Shown here: piece after piece, positions 1 to 8,468 of the stretch
Position numbering within the stretch: the stretch's first letter is position 1
Layout of the letters: each line of letters starts with the position of its first letter
Notes under the pieces: model-generated
Seen by the model: the letters and a program-made list of their open reading frames with translations, nothing else
Database searches by the model: none
Told to the model about the DNA's origin: nothing
DNA from: Clostridia bacterium
GTDB taxonomy: Bacteria > Bacillota > Clostridia > Oscillospirales > CAG-272
Assembly (NCBI GenBank): GCA_017397175.1
Contig: JAFQKA010000027.1
Coordinates: 1-44,259 of the forward strand
Reading direction: 5' to 3'
Length of the DNA: 44,259 bases
Position numbers and translations under genes: made by a program

Positions 1-51
1 GAATATTGCCTACCAATAGCGGTGAACCTCACAACAAATCCTACCCCTAAC

Positions 52-89
52 ATTTAAAAACAAAAGGGCAGTCCCCGAAGGGACTGCCC
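52..89 (-). terminator. Rho-independent terminator of the SLH protein gene
   Basis: A perfect 10-bp stem (arms 66-75 and 80-89) closes a four-base loop that reads TTCG on the minus strand. It is followed on that strand by a T-rich tract (65 down to about 52). It lies about 30 bases after the stop codon of the SLH gene. Confidence 0.9.
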
Positions 90-121
90 AAAAGTTATTT
101 AACTAACTTTTAGTTGTTTGA

Positions 122-3100
122 TTACTGTACTGCGTAACCTGTGGGAACGCCGTTAACCATTGTGTAAGCAACTTCTGCACCAACTGCGAGCTTGGAGATA
201 TCTGTTGTAACAGTTACCTTATCAGCTGTAATAGTGATGATTACGAAGCTGGGAGTTACACCGATGAGCTTACCAGCGTTTGTGAACTCGTAGTAACCAA
301 CTGTGGAGCCGGATACGAGCTTACCAACGTAGGTGTCAGTTGTCCAGTTAACGTTGTTAGCACCATATACATGGAATGCATCTGCGAGAGTCTTAGACTC
401 ATCAATACCGAGTACTCTGTCTTCAATAACAACATTACCGAGAACGAGGTCGAGCTCGAATGCGAATGTCTTTTCAACATTCTTGCAAGCTACGAGGTCG
501 TAGAGGTTAGTGTATGTGTAGAGAACTACGCCATCTGTAAGAGCAACAGTCTCAAGCTTTGTATCGGATGTGATGAGGTAAGCAGCGTCAACGAGCCACT
601 TGAAGCCCATAGGACAGTTGTTTGTATTCTCGTTGAATGCCCATGTATCCTTGATTGTGGAGTTGAACCATGTGCTGTCAACATCAAGGAACTTACCAAT
701 GTACTCAACATCGCCGATAGCGATCTCGTTGATGGAACGAGTCTTGTCAACTACCATGATCTGCTTAGCGTTAGCAGCGATAATGAATGTATCAGCTGTG
801 AGAACGATCTGATCACCATTGTCAGGCTTGCCTGTGAATGTGAAGATACCGTCTTCAGCAACGAATGTGAATACAGTTTCGTTAGTTACAACGATGTTTT
901 TAGCCTTGGAAACGATGGACTCGTTTCTTGTGTTAGTAGCGAACTGACCAACAGCGATGCCGTTTACAAACTCGATTGTGCCTGCCTTTACGCAGTTAAC
1001 GTTGTTCTTAAGAGCTGTAGCGTAGCTTACGAGAGCTGCGTTGTCAGCGTCAACGTCTGTAAGAGCGAGGTTGCCTGCTGTGCCTGTGCCTGTGATAGCA
1101 TAGAGCTCAGGTGTACCGGTTACTGCACCGTTGATCTCTTCCATGATGTTGATGCGGAGCTGCTTAGCATACTCGGAAGTAGCCATGATAGCTGCCTTTC
1201 TTGCATCATTGAAGTACATACCGTACTGGTTCTGGTCAGGATTTGCGTAGAGAGCATCGATTGTGTCGATGAATGCTTCCCACTCCATGTTGTCGAATGT
1301 GTGGATCTTGTCGCCGTTCTCGTTGTAGATAACGTCGATCTTAACTGTTGTGTAGTTGCCGGAAGCATCTGTGAGCGCACGGTCAACTACGAGAGATGTA
1401 CCCTCGATAGAGAATACAGCGTCAGCCCAGTCGAATGTAACGAAGTTGTAGTTACGAACGATGGAAGGCCAAGCATAGAGTGTGTAACCAGCAAGGCTGT
1501 AAACTCTCATATCCTTGTATGCGCCGTTAGACTCGAGAACTGTCTGGAATACGTTCTCCCAAGTTGCAACGCCGCAACCAGCTGCAACGAGAGCAGTAGG
1601 CATTCTCTCTGCTTCCTCGAATGCAAGGAGGCCGGAGATACCCTTGAGGTTAGCGTCTGTGAGCTTGTTGATGTTTGTGAATTCCTTGCCACCAACTGTA
1701 GCAGACTTGATTTCCTTTGTGAGAGCATCGTTTACAACCTTTGTAACCTCACCCTTGAAATCATCACGACCGAACTTTTCAACGGTCTTGATATCCATGG
1801 ATGCAGGATTTACAGTGTAAACATAGATTGTGTTGTATGTGGTTGAGAGATCGGTATTCCAAGCTGCCTTCTTGTTGCTGTCGACCTTGTCGCCATTTGC
1901 GAAGTAGCCGGGTCTCTGGAATGTGTAGTCACCTGCTGTGGAGGGAACTACGAAGTAATCACCGGAGGTGATGTAGTTACCAATGTAGTAAGGCATATAG
2001 ATAGCGTAGTCGTACATACCGTCACGGTTTGTATCGAACATTGTTACTTCCTGGAACATATTGTCCTTAATGTCAGCAACGGATGCTACGCCCTGGAATG
2101 CAACACCGGTAGTTATAGCAGCGGGGTTGTATTCCACAAGAATGAGGTCGTAAACCTTTGTGGGGTTCTTAGACTCAAGGTCTACGTAGTTAACTGTCCA
2201 GTCATACTTCTGACCGTCAACTACAAGGTAGTTTGCATCGTTAACTGCGATCTTGTCCTCGGTCTTACCGTAGTCTCTGTAAGTTGTGCCTTCGTACTCA
2301 TCAACCCAAGCGAGCTTTTCGCCCTCGAATGTGAGGTCGTAAACGTAACCGATCTTTGTTGCAAGATCTGCGCCGAGGTCATCAGCAAGCTCTGTTGCAA
2401 GAATTGTTCTGTCAACGAGCGCGCCCTGAGCATCTGTTGCGAATGTAACGTCATCCTCAAGTTCTGTGAATACAACGTAGTCACCGTCTACACAAGTATT
2501 TGTGTTGCCGTTGAACTCGAGTGTGAACTCAGCCTTGTTGCGAACTTCTGTTACAGAAGTAAGCATGTACTTGCCTGTGGAAAGGTTGAACTTGTTAGCA
2601 AATGTGTTGGGAACGAGTGTGGGCCAAGGCCACATACCTGTCCAAACGAGCTCCTCATACTCTACTGTGAGCGCATTGTAGAGAATTGTAGCTGTTACAC
2701 CACGGATTGCCTTCTCATTGTACTTAACGCCGGAAACACCGTCTGTAAGACCCATGAGGTTAGCTGCATTGATAAAGCCTTCGGGATACTTGAAATCCTT
2801 TGTAGCCTTGTAGCCCAGCAGAGCACGAACTACCATTGTGAGCGCTTCCTGGTATGTTACGTTGTCCTTAGGACCGTAAACGTCAGCAGAACGACCGATG
2901 ATAACGCCTTCATCATAAGCGTATGCGATTGCTGCGATGTTTACTGCGGGACGATCAGCGATGTCCTTGAAAGGTGTGTCGTTAACAAAGTTTGCCCAAG
3001 CGTCGTTAGAAACCTTACCGGTCATAACACGAGCAACAAACATTGCCATCTGCTCACGAGTTACGTCGTCCTTCTCGCCAAGCTCGTTAGCGCCGTAACC

Positions 3101-3244
3101 CTTGTAGATGCCGAGCTTTACAAGACGCTCAAGAGCAGTTGTGTTGTATGTAACTTCTGCAGCACTTGCAGGAACTACTACAACTACACTGATGAGCATC
3201 ATGAGAGCGAGCACCAGAGCAAGAATTTTGTTAAAATTCTTCAT
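122..3244 (-). CDS. SLH-domain surface (S-layer-like) protein
   Basis: A secreted 1040-residue wall protein. Residues 1-29 form a typical signal peptide (basic N-terminus, Leu/Met/Val core, cleavage near ASA-AE). Residues about 30-205 hold two to three S-layer homology motifs: the TREQMAMFVARVM segment near 64-76, then VTYQEALTMVVRALLGY near 127-143, plus a weaker third unit. SLH domains are known to bind pyruvylated secondary cell-wall polymer. The remaining ~830 residues are beta-rich, Thr/Val/Asn/Asp-rich and not recognised; they presumably form the exposed layer. Codon choice is strongly biased, as in highly expressed genes. The start ATG follows AAGGAG at a good distance, and a strong promoter and structured leader lie upstream. 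The gene stands alone. A major S-layer protein is likely but inferred; an SLH-anchored adhesin is the alternative. Confidence 0.9.
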   Translation of the reverse strand: MKNFNKILALVLALMMLISVVVVVPASAAEVTYNTTALERLVKLGIYKGYGANELGEKDDVTREQMAMFVARVMTGKVSNDAWANFVNDTPFKDIADRPAVNIAAIAYAYDEGVIIGRSADVYGPKDNVTYQEALTMVVRALLGYKATKDFKYPEGFINAANLMGLTDGVSGVKYNEKAIRGVTATILYNALTVEYEELVWTGMWPWPTLVPNTFANKFNLSTGKYMLTSVTEVRNKAEFTLEFNGNTNTCVDGDYVVFTELEDDVTFATDAQGALVDRTILATELADDLGADLATKIGYVYDLTFEGEKLAWVDEYEGTTYRDYGKTEDKIAVNDANYLVVDGQKYDWTVNYVDLESKNPTKVYDLILVEYNPAAITTGVAFQGVASVADIKDNMFQEVTMFDTNRDGMYDYAIYMPYYIGNYITSGDYFVVPSTAGDYTFQRPGYFANGDKVDSNKKAAWNTDLSTTYNTIYVYTVNPASMDIKTVEKFGRDDFKGEVTKVVNDALTKEIKSATVGGKEFTNINKLTDANLKGISGLLAFEEAERMPTALVAAGCGVATWENVFQTVLESNGAYKDMRVYSLAGYTLYAWPSIVRNYNFVTFDWADAVFSIEGTSLVVDRALTDASGNYTTVKIDVIYNENGDKIHTFDNMEWEAFIDTIDALYANPDQNQYGMYFNDARKAAIMATSEYAKQLRINIMEEINGAVTGTPELYAITGTGTAGNLALTDVDADNAALVSYATALKNNVNCVKAGTIEFVNGIAVGQFATNTRNESIVSKAKNIVVTNETVFTFVAEDGIFTFTGKPDNGDQIVLTADTFIIAANAKQIMVVDKTRSINEIAIGDVEYIGKFLDVDSTWFNSTIKDTWAFNENTNNCPMGFKWLVDAAYLITSDTKLETVALTDGVVLYTYTNLYDLVACKNVEKTFAFELDLVLGNVVIEDRVLGIDESKTLADAFHVYGANNVNWTTDTYVGKLVSGSTVGYYEFTNAGKLIGVTPSFVIITITADKVTVTTDISKLAVGAEVAYTMVNGVPTGYAVQ

Positions 3245-3403
3245 AGTTTTGTTTCTCCTTCAAAAAAATTAATTTTTTTTAAGTGAAATCGGCTGTCTTC
3301 AATCTGCCGCCACGTCGAATCGGGTTGTCGCTCATACCCGACTTAGCTGTCATCGGATATCAATCCGATCCGATGGCATGAACATCCGACAGTCTATCAC
3401 TGT
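3245..3403 (-). promoter_or_regulatory. Structured 5' leader of the SLH gene
   Basis: About 160 bases separate the predicted transcription start from the SLH start codon. On the minus strand the leader can form a perfect 8-bp hairpin (arms 3351-3358 and 3368-3375) and a 6-bp hairpin (arms 3320-3325 and 3336-3341). These are followed by an A/T-rich stretch and the AAGGAG ribosome binding site. There is no U-tract after either hairpin, so it is not an attenuator of the usual kind. An mRNA-stabilising leader, as on other S-layer transcripts, is the simplest reading. I do not recognise a known riboswitch. The rest of 3439-3694 holds nothing I can identify. Confidence 0.5.
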
Positions 3404-3409
3404 GCTTAC

Positions 3410-3438
3410 ATCTTACCACAACTGCATTTTTTTGGCAA
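3410..3438 (-). promoter_or_regulatory. Promoter of the SLH gene
   Basis: On the minus strand: -35 TTGCCA, 17-bp spacer, -10 TAAGAT, with an extended TGTGG just before the -10. The start of transcription would be near 3403. Confidence 0.75.
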
Positions 3439-3694
3439 TAGGTTTTGCTTATGTGTAATTTTAACGTAATAATAAACAGGGTTTAATATTTCGAGGCATG
3501 TTTTGCCCCGCTTATATATAATAAATGAAGGGTTTTGCCGGCTGTGCGAAGAACTATTCCCTTCACGGAGAACGGCGGCACCACCGGTCTTCTCTCAAAT
3601 GGGTCGAAACTTCATTCGAATCTTATATACTGATCCCGAAAAGGTTTTTCAAAAACGCTCCGCCATTTTCACTCTAAAAATTTACAATGCGGTG

Positions 3695-3723
3695 TAGACA
3701 AACGCCGAAACTTGTGATATAAT
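3695..3723 (+). promoter_or_regulatory. Promoter of the hisS operon
   Basis: -35 TAGACA, 17-bp spacer, -10 TATAAT, preceded by TTGTGA (extended -10). The transcript would begin about 33 bases before the hisS start, too short for a T-box leader. Confidence 0.8.
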
Positions 3724-3762
3724 ATTAAATTGAATAATTATTTTCACGCGAGGAAATGTAAA

Positions 3763-5055
3763 ATGGAACTTTTATCAACACAGCCTTACAAGGGCACAAG
3801 AGACTTTTATCCCGACGACATGAAGCTCCGCAACTGGTTCTTTGGTAAGATCAGACGCGCACTTGAGCTGGCGGCCTTTGACGAATACAACGGCCCTATG
3901 GTTGAAAGCCTCGACCTTTATATAGCAAAGAGCGGCGAGGAGATCGCCTGCGAGCAGACTTATAACTTTGAGGACAGAGGTGGCAGACGCCTTGCCATTC
4001 GTCCCGAAATGACGCCTACCGTGGCACGTCTCGTTGCGGCAAAGTGCGCGGAGCTGAATATGCCCCTCAAGTGGTTCAGTATCCCTAATCTCTACCGCTA
4101 TGAAAGACCCCAACGCGGCCGTCTCCGCGAGCACTGGCAGGTAAACGTCGACATATTCGGCTGTGATACCTTCGACGCGGATCTTGAGGTCATCTCAACC
4201 GCTATCAACCTCATGAAGTCCTTTGATGCGGACGAGACCATGTTCCGCGTTCACATCAACAACCGCCGCTTCTTCAACGACGTAATCTCCGCCATCTGCG
4301 GAACCGACGCCGAAGGAAGCCGTAAGGTCTCAAAGGTCGTTGACCGCCGCAACAAGGTCACGCGCGAAGCCTACGTCAAGGATCTGACCGAACTTGGTAT
4401 TTCCGAGGATAAAATTGCCAAGATCGACGCATTATATACAATGACGGTAGAGGAAGCTACCGCACTCTGCCCCGAATCCCGCGGCTCCGAGGAGCTTCTC
4501 TCACTTTTTGAGGCTGTACGCGCAATGGGTATCGAAAAATACTGCGTATTTGATTTCGGTATCATTCGCGGTCTCGATTACTACACGGGAACGGTATTTG
4601 AGGTGTTCGACGAGGCACCCGAAAACAACCGCGCCATGTTCGGCGGCGGACGCTACGACAACCTGGTAGGCCTTTTCCTCAAAAAGACGAATATCAGCGG
4701 CGTAGGATTCGGATTCGGCGACGTAACCCTTGAAAACTTCCTTGTAACTCACAAGCTCATTCCCGACATCTACAACATAGGCAAAAAGGTGCTTGTAGCA
4801 CGCTTTGAGGAAGTCCCCGTTGAAAAATACACGTCAATCGTTGACTCCCTCCGCGAAAACGGAATCGTGAGCAGTCTTTACATCGGTACGAAAAAGTTCG
4901 GCAAGCAGCTTGATTACGCCATCAAGGGCAAGTATACCCACGTGGTCATCATCGGCGGCAACGAGCTTGAGACGGGAATCGCCAAGATAAAGAACCTGTC
5001 CACTCACGAGGAGACCGAGTGTCCCATCGACAAGATCGGTAAATATTTTAACTAA
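3763..5055 (+). CDS. hisS: Histidyl-tRNA synthetase
   Basis: Class II aminoacyl-tRNA synthetase that charges tRNA-His, acting in the cytoplasm. The 430-residue length is normal. Visible signatures are YKGTRDFYP at the N-terminus, RPEMTPTVAR, the motif 2 arginine segment RYERPQRGRLREHWQ, the histidine-specific RGLDYYTGTVFEV, and GGGRYDNLVG of motif 3. These separate it from the HisZ paralogue, which usually lacks an intact RGLDYYTG block. The ATG at 3763 was chosen because GAGGAA lies seven bases upstream; an in-frame TTG at 3730 lies where the transcript should start. It is first in a run of co-directional genes. Confidence 0.96.
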   Translation: MELLSTQPYKGTRDFYPDDMKLRNWFFGKIRRALELAAFDEYNGPMVESLDLYIAKSGEEIACEQTYNFEDRGGRRLAIRPEMTPTVARLVAAKCAELNMPLKWFSIPNLYRYERPQRGRLREHWQVNVDIFGCDTFDADLEVISTAINLMKSFDADETMFRVHINNRRFFNDVISAICGTDAEGSRKVSKVVDRRNKVTREAYVKDLTELGISEDKIAKIDALYTMTVEEATALCPESRGSEELLSLFEAVRAMGIEKYCVFDFGIIRGLDYYTGTVFEVFDEAPENNRAMFGGGRYDNLVGLFLKKTNISGVGFGFGDVTLENFLVTHKLIPDIYNIGKKVLVARFEEVPVEKYTSIVDSLRENGIVSSLYIGTKKFGKQLDYAIKGKYTHVVIIGGNELETGIAKIKNLSTHEETECPIDKIGKYFN

Positions 5056-5076
5056 ACACTCCGAAAGGACGAAAAT

Positions 5077-5619
5077 ATGACCTACATTTTTCTCGCACAG
5101 GGCTTTGAGGAGATCGAAGCCCTCACACCCCTCGACCTTTTGCGACGCGCGGGTGTAGAGGTAAAGACCGTCGGCATCGGCGGCAAAAGAATAGTCGGTT
5201 CTCACGGCATCGCCGTTGAGGCGGACATGGACGAAAGGGATTTTTCGGACAGTATGCCCGACATGGTAGTTCTGCCCGGCGGAATGCCCGGAACAAAAAA
5301 TCTTCAGGCAAGCGAGACTGTCATGACCGCAATCCGCCTCGCTGTTGAGTGCAACGCTTTCATTGCCGCTATCTGCGCCGCGCCCATGATATTGGGACAG
5401 CTGGGTATGATGCGAGGTATGAAGGCAGTCTGCTACCCCGGATTTGAAGAATATCTTCCCGAAAGCGAAATTCTGAACGTCCCCGCCGTCCGTGACGGAA
5501 AGATCATCACAGGCGCGGGAATGGGCGCGGCTCTCGATTTCGGACTTCTGCTTGTGTCCGCTCTGCGCGGAGAAAAGGTGGCCGAAGAGCTTCGCCACTC
5601 TGTCATCGCGGACAGATAA
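5077..5619 (+). CDS. DJ-1/PfpI (ThiJ) family protein
   Basis: A 180-residue single-domain protein of the DJ-1 superfamily, flavodoxin-like alpha/beta fold, cytoplasmic. The nucleophile-elbow cysteine sits in AAICAAPMIL (about residue 100) and the partner glutamate in GFEEIEALTPLD (about 10-15). Both are the conserved DJ-1 residues. Relatives act as glyoxalase III or protein/nucleotide deglycases, or as oxidative-stress sensors; the sequence does not decide between these. It starts 21 bases after hisS, behind a GAAAGGA ribosome binding site, so it is probably co-transcribed with hisS. Confidence 0.92.
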   Translation: MTYIFLAQGFEEIEALTPLDLLRRAGVEVKTVGIGGKRIVGSHGIAVEADMDERDFSDSMPDMVVLPGGMPGTKNLQASETVMTAIRLAVECNAFIAAICAAPMILGQLGMMRGMKAVCYPGFEEYLPESEILNVPAVRDGKIITGAGMGAALDFGLLLVSALRGEKVAEELRHSVIADR

Positions 5620-5643
5620 TTTTAAAGACAACACGAGGTGCCT

Positions 5644-6552
5644 ATGCTTGAAAGATTCAAACCGAATATAACGGCGCCAACTCTCACGGCAATAGCGTTC
5701 GGACTTTTGCTGATCGCGCGGATAACGGGCGTGGCAGACGGCTCGGGCAACGATTTTCTGAGCGTTATCATTTTGCAGCTGCTCATTCTTGCCTTCCCCG
5801 CCATTCTTTACACGATACTCCGGGGAAAAGCTCTGAAGGGCAGGCTCCGCATGAAGGGCTTTGGCGGCGACCGCATAGTTCTTATCATCTGGGGCACACT
5901 TCTGCTCATCTGCGGCTCCCTTCTGCTCAATATAATCTTTGCCGACGGCTTTTCCGAAAAAAGCTTTGCTTTATACGATGCTTATACCGTAAAAAATCAG
6001 GGTGCGGACGGCATGGCGGTTTCCATTCTTGCTTACGCGGTCCTGCCTGCCGTATGCGAAGAACTGCTTTTCCGTGCAGTGCTCTGCGCCGAGTACGAAA
6101 GATTCGGTGTCGGCACGGCAGCGATCATCACTTCAACCTTTTTTGCCATGCTTCATTTCAAGCTGGCGCTGTTCCCCGTCTATTTCTTTGCGGGACTTCT
6201 GCTTTTTGCGGTAATGTACGCCTGCCGATCCTGCATAGCTTCCATGATCGTGCATTTCTTCTTTAATCTGTACGGCCTTTACGGTCAGTCCTTTGCAAAC
6301 GAGATCTTCAACACCACGGGAAGCACCGAGCTGTTTCTCATAATTCTTGTAAGCTGTGTCGCCGTTTTCCTGATCTGCTTTTGCGGACAGGCGGCGAGAA
6401 TCTATAAAAAATACGCCGAGAAAAATATACCCTCGGATTATCTGCCGCCCAAAAAGCGCATAGGGGATCTTCATTTTCCCGAGGTGTTTCTGGCACCGGC
6501 GGCAATCGTTTGTTACCTTATCTTCTTCGTTGCGGTGTTTATCTACCGTTGA
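5644..6552 (+). CDS. CPBP-family intramembrane metalloprotease
   Basis: A 302-residue polytopic membrane protein with about eight hydrophobic segments. It carries the CAAX-protease/bacteriocin-processing (Abi, Rce1-like) signature: EELLFR with the paired glutamates, a histidine in FFAMLHFKLALF, and HFFFNLYG. These match conserved motifs 1-3 of PF02517. Bacterial members process or protect against peptides or act in signalling; the substrate here is unknown. The ATG at 5644 was preferred over a GTG at 5638 because GAGG at 5635-5638 would overlap the GTG. The gene follows the DJ-1 gene by about 24 bases and is probably in the same operon. Confidence 0.9.
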   Translation: MLERFKPNITAPTLTAIAFGLLLIARITGVADGSGNDFLSVIILQLLILAFPAILYTILRGKALKGRLRMKGFGGDRIVLIIWGTLLLICGSLLLNIIFADGFSEKSFALYDAYTVKNQGADGMAVSILAYAVLPAVCEELLFRAVLCAEYERFGVGTAAIITSTFFAMLHFKLALFPVYFFAGLLLFAVMYACRSCIASMIVHFFFNLYGLYGQSFANEIFNTTGSTELFLIILVSCVAVFLICFCGQAARIYKKYAEKNIPSDYLPPKKRIGDLHFPEVFLAPAAIVCYLIFFVAVFIYR

Positions 6553-6589
6553 CTAAAACCGCACAGTCCCGATGAAAGGAGACCTTTGC

Positions 6590-8350
6590 TTGTGCAAAGA
6601 CGTTGATATCATGAACAATCAGAACAACGGATCAAGTCAAGGCGGGCAGGTGGGAAGACCTGCGTCTGTACCGCAAAACGAAGTACAGCGCCCGACCCAT
6701 AACCCTCCCCAAAGACCTGTATCCATGCAGGGTCAATCCCCTCAGGCAAGACCCGCGCAACCAAACGGAACTATCCGACGCCCCGTGCAAGCCCCCGCAC
6801 CGCAGGCACCCCGACAGGGTATGCCTACCCAGGGACAGCCAAATGCTCCTCAAAGACCCGCGGCTATGCAGGGACACCCGACGGCAGGATCCATACCGCC
6901 TGTCAATGCTGCTCAGCGCCCCGCGCAACAGGGCAACGCACCCCAGCACCCCCTGCAATCGGGCAATTCGGTCAGCCGACCCATTCAGGCTGCTCCTCAG
7001 CCACAGATCCAAAGACCTGCCCAGACACGAAGTGCGCAACAGGGTCAGCCAACCCCCGCGCCCGTTATTCGCCGCGCGGCGGTAAACCAATCGGCCAAGG
7101 CGAAATCCGCACCCGCGCAACCAAGATCAAGCTCGAACACACGAATCATAGAAAAAGACGAGATCGAGCGTCAGCAGGCGCTTCTTTTAAAACAGGCGCG
7201 GCAAAAAAGCGCCGAGCGCTATGACAGCGAGGACGATGACGACGAGGAGGAATACGGATCCTCCGTTTCAAACGCCGTAAAGAGCATCATCAAGGCGGTG
7301 CTGTATATCGTGCTTGTGGCCGCGGTGGCAGGAATCCTTTCCTATTACGTCATCGAGTTCGGCAACGATATGTATGCCTTCGTCAAGAGCGACGAGCAGG
7401 TGGAGATCGAGATCCCCGAATATGCGACGGTAGAAGAAATATCGACCATTTTGGGTGACAGCGGAGTTATAAAATACCCCAATCTCATGATAATCTACTC
7501 GAAGCTCAAAAATATCGACGAGACCTACAATTTCAAGGCAGGAACCTACACCGTAAACGGCATGATGAACTACGACGAGCTTCTCCTTGAATTTGTGGAC
7601 AAGCCTTCAACCGAGACCGTCCGAATCACCATTCCCGAGGGCTACACGGTAGACGAAATGATAACCCTGTTTACCGAAAACGGTATCGGCACGCGTGAAG
7701 GATTCATCGATGTCATCAACAACTACGATTTTGATTACGACTTCGTCCGCGCCATTGATATGAGTAAGCATCCGGGCAGGATCTACCGTCTTGAGGGCTA
7801 TCTCTACCCCGACACCTACGACTTTTACGTGAGTAGTAAGGAATCGGTGGTCATCAACAAGATGCTCCGCCGTTTTGACCAGATCTTCTCCGATTCCCTT
7901 GAGGCAAGAGCGCAGGAAATGGGCATGACCATAGACGAGGTCATGAATCTCGCTTCTCTTATTGAGAAGGAAGGCCGCTATTCGGCGGATTACGAAATGA
8001 TTTCCTCAGTCTTCCACAACCGTCTCAACAATTCCGCAAACTACCCCAAGCTGGAAAGTGACGCGACTATTATGTACGCTATCCAGGTGCGTGACGGCGA
8101 AAGAAAGAACGCGCTGACCAAAGAGGATCTCGAATACGACACCCCCTACAACTCTTATCTCTACGACGGACTGCCTCCCGGACCTATCGCAAACCCCGGC
8201 TACGAGGCGATCACCTGCGCCCTTTATCCCGCAAACTCCAAATACTACTTCTTCGTTTCGGACAACTACGGCAACACCTATTACGGAAGAACTCTTGCCG
8301 AACACAATCAGAACCGCGCAAAAGTAGACAGGATAAACAATCAGGGATAG
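6590..8350 (+). CDS. mltG: Endolytic peptidoglycan transglycosylase MltG, with long disordered N-terminus
   Basis: Membrane-bound lytic transglycosylase that cuts nascent glycan strands. The first ~190 residues are a Pro/Gln/Arg/Ala-rich low-complexity tail. An acidic patch follows, then one membrane helix (around 236-257). The extracellular part carries a LysM-like subdomain and the YceG catalytic domain. Diagnostic motifs are LASLIEKEGRY with the catalytic glutamate, FHNRLNN, LESDATIMYA, DTPYNSYLYDGLPPGPI and NPGYEAI. Cytoplasmic low-complexity tails occur on some Gram-positive MltG proteins, but this one is long. Start choice is uncertain: TTG at 6590 lies eight bases after AAAGGAG, an ATG at 6611 has a weak site, and an ATG at 6572 precedes the AAAGGAG. 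The gene probably ends the hisS operon. Confidence 0.9.
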   Translation: MCKDVDIMNNQNNGSSQGGQVGRPASVPQNEVQRPTHNPPQRPVSMQGQSPQARPAQPNGTIRRPVQAPAPQAPRQGMPTQGQPNAPQRPAAMQGHPTAGSIPPVNAAQRPAQQGNAPQHPLQSGNSVSRPIQAAPQPQIQRPAQTRSAQQGQPTPAPVIRRAAVNQSAKAKSAPAQPRSSSNTRIIEKDEIERQQALLLKQARQKSAERYDSEDDDDEEEYGSSVSNAVKSIIKAVLYIVLVAAVAGILSYYVIEFGNDMYAFVKSDEQVEIEIPEYATVEEISTILGDSGVIKYPNLMIIYSKLKNIDETYNFKAGTYTVNGMMNYDELLLEFVDKPSTETVRITIPEGYTVDEMITLFTENGIGTREGFIDVINNYDFDYDFVRAIDMSKHPGRIYRLEGYLYPDTYDFYVSSKESVVINKMLRRFDQIFSDSLEARAQEMGMTIDEVMNLASLIEKEGRYSADYEMISSVFHNRLNNSANYPKLESDATIMYAIQVRDGERKNALTKEDLEYDTPYNSYLYDGLPPGPIANPGYEAITCALYPANSKYYFFVSDNYGNTYYGRTLAEHNQNRAKVDRINNQG

Positions 8351-8397
8351 TTTTTTGGTAATTTTTTGTGAAATGATAAAAATTTAACGCAAAGCTA

Positions 8398-8426
8398 TTG
8401 TCAAAGCAAAAATTTTGTGGTAAAAT
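8398..8426 (+). promoter_or_regulatory. Promoter of pgk
   Basis: -35 TTGTCA, 17-bp spacer, -10 TAAAAT, with extended TGTGG before the -10. No terminator hairpin separates mltG from this promoter, so some read-through into pgk is possible. Confidence 0.75.
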
Positions 8427-8468
8427 ATCTAATTGGAAAATAATTTATTTGAAAGGTGGACTTTTAAA

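Noticed and set aside
371-1846. A 491-codon open frame opposite the SLH gene, very rich in Cys, Val and Ser
   Set aside because: It is the antisense shadow of a strongly codon-biased gene: Cys/Val/Ser repeats mirror frequent Thr/Asn/Ala/Tyr codons. No ribosome binding site, promoter or family resemblance.
3503-3697. Small 64-codon gene between the SLH and hisS genes
   Set aside because: No ribosome binding site, no family resemblance, and it runs into the hisS -35 region.
3695-3763. T-box leader in front of hisS
   Set aside because: The promoter leaves only about 33 bases before the start codon, too short for any T-box.
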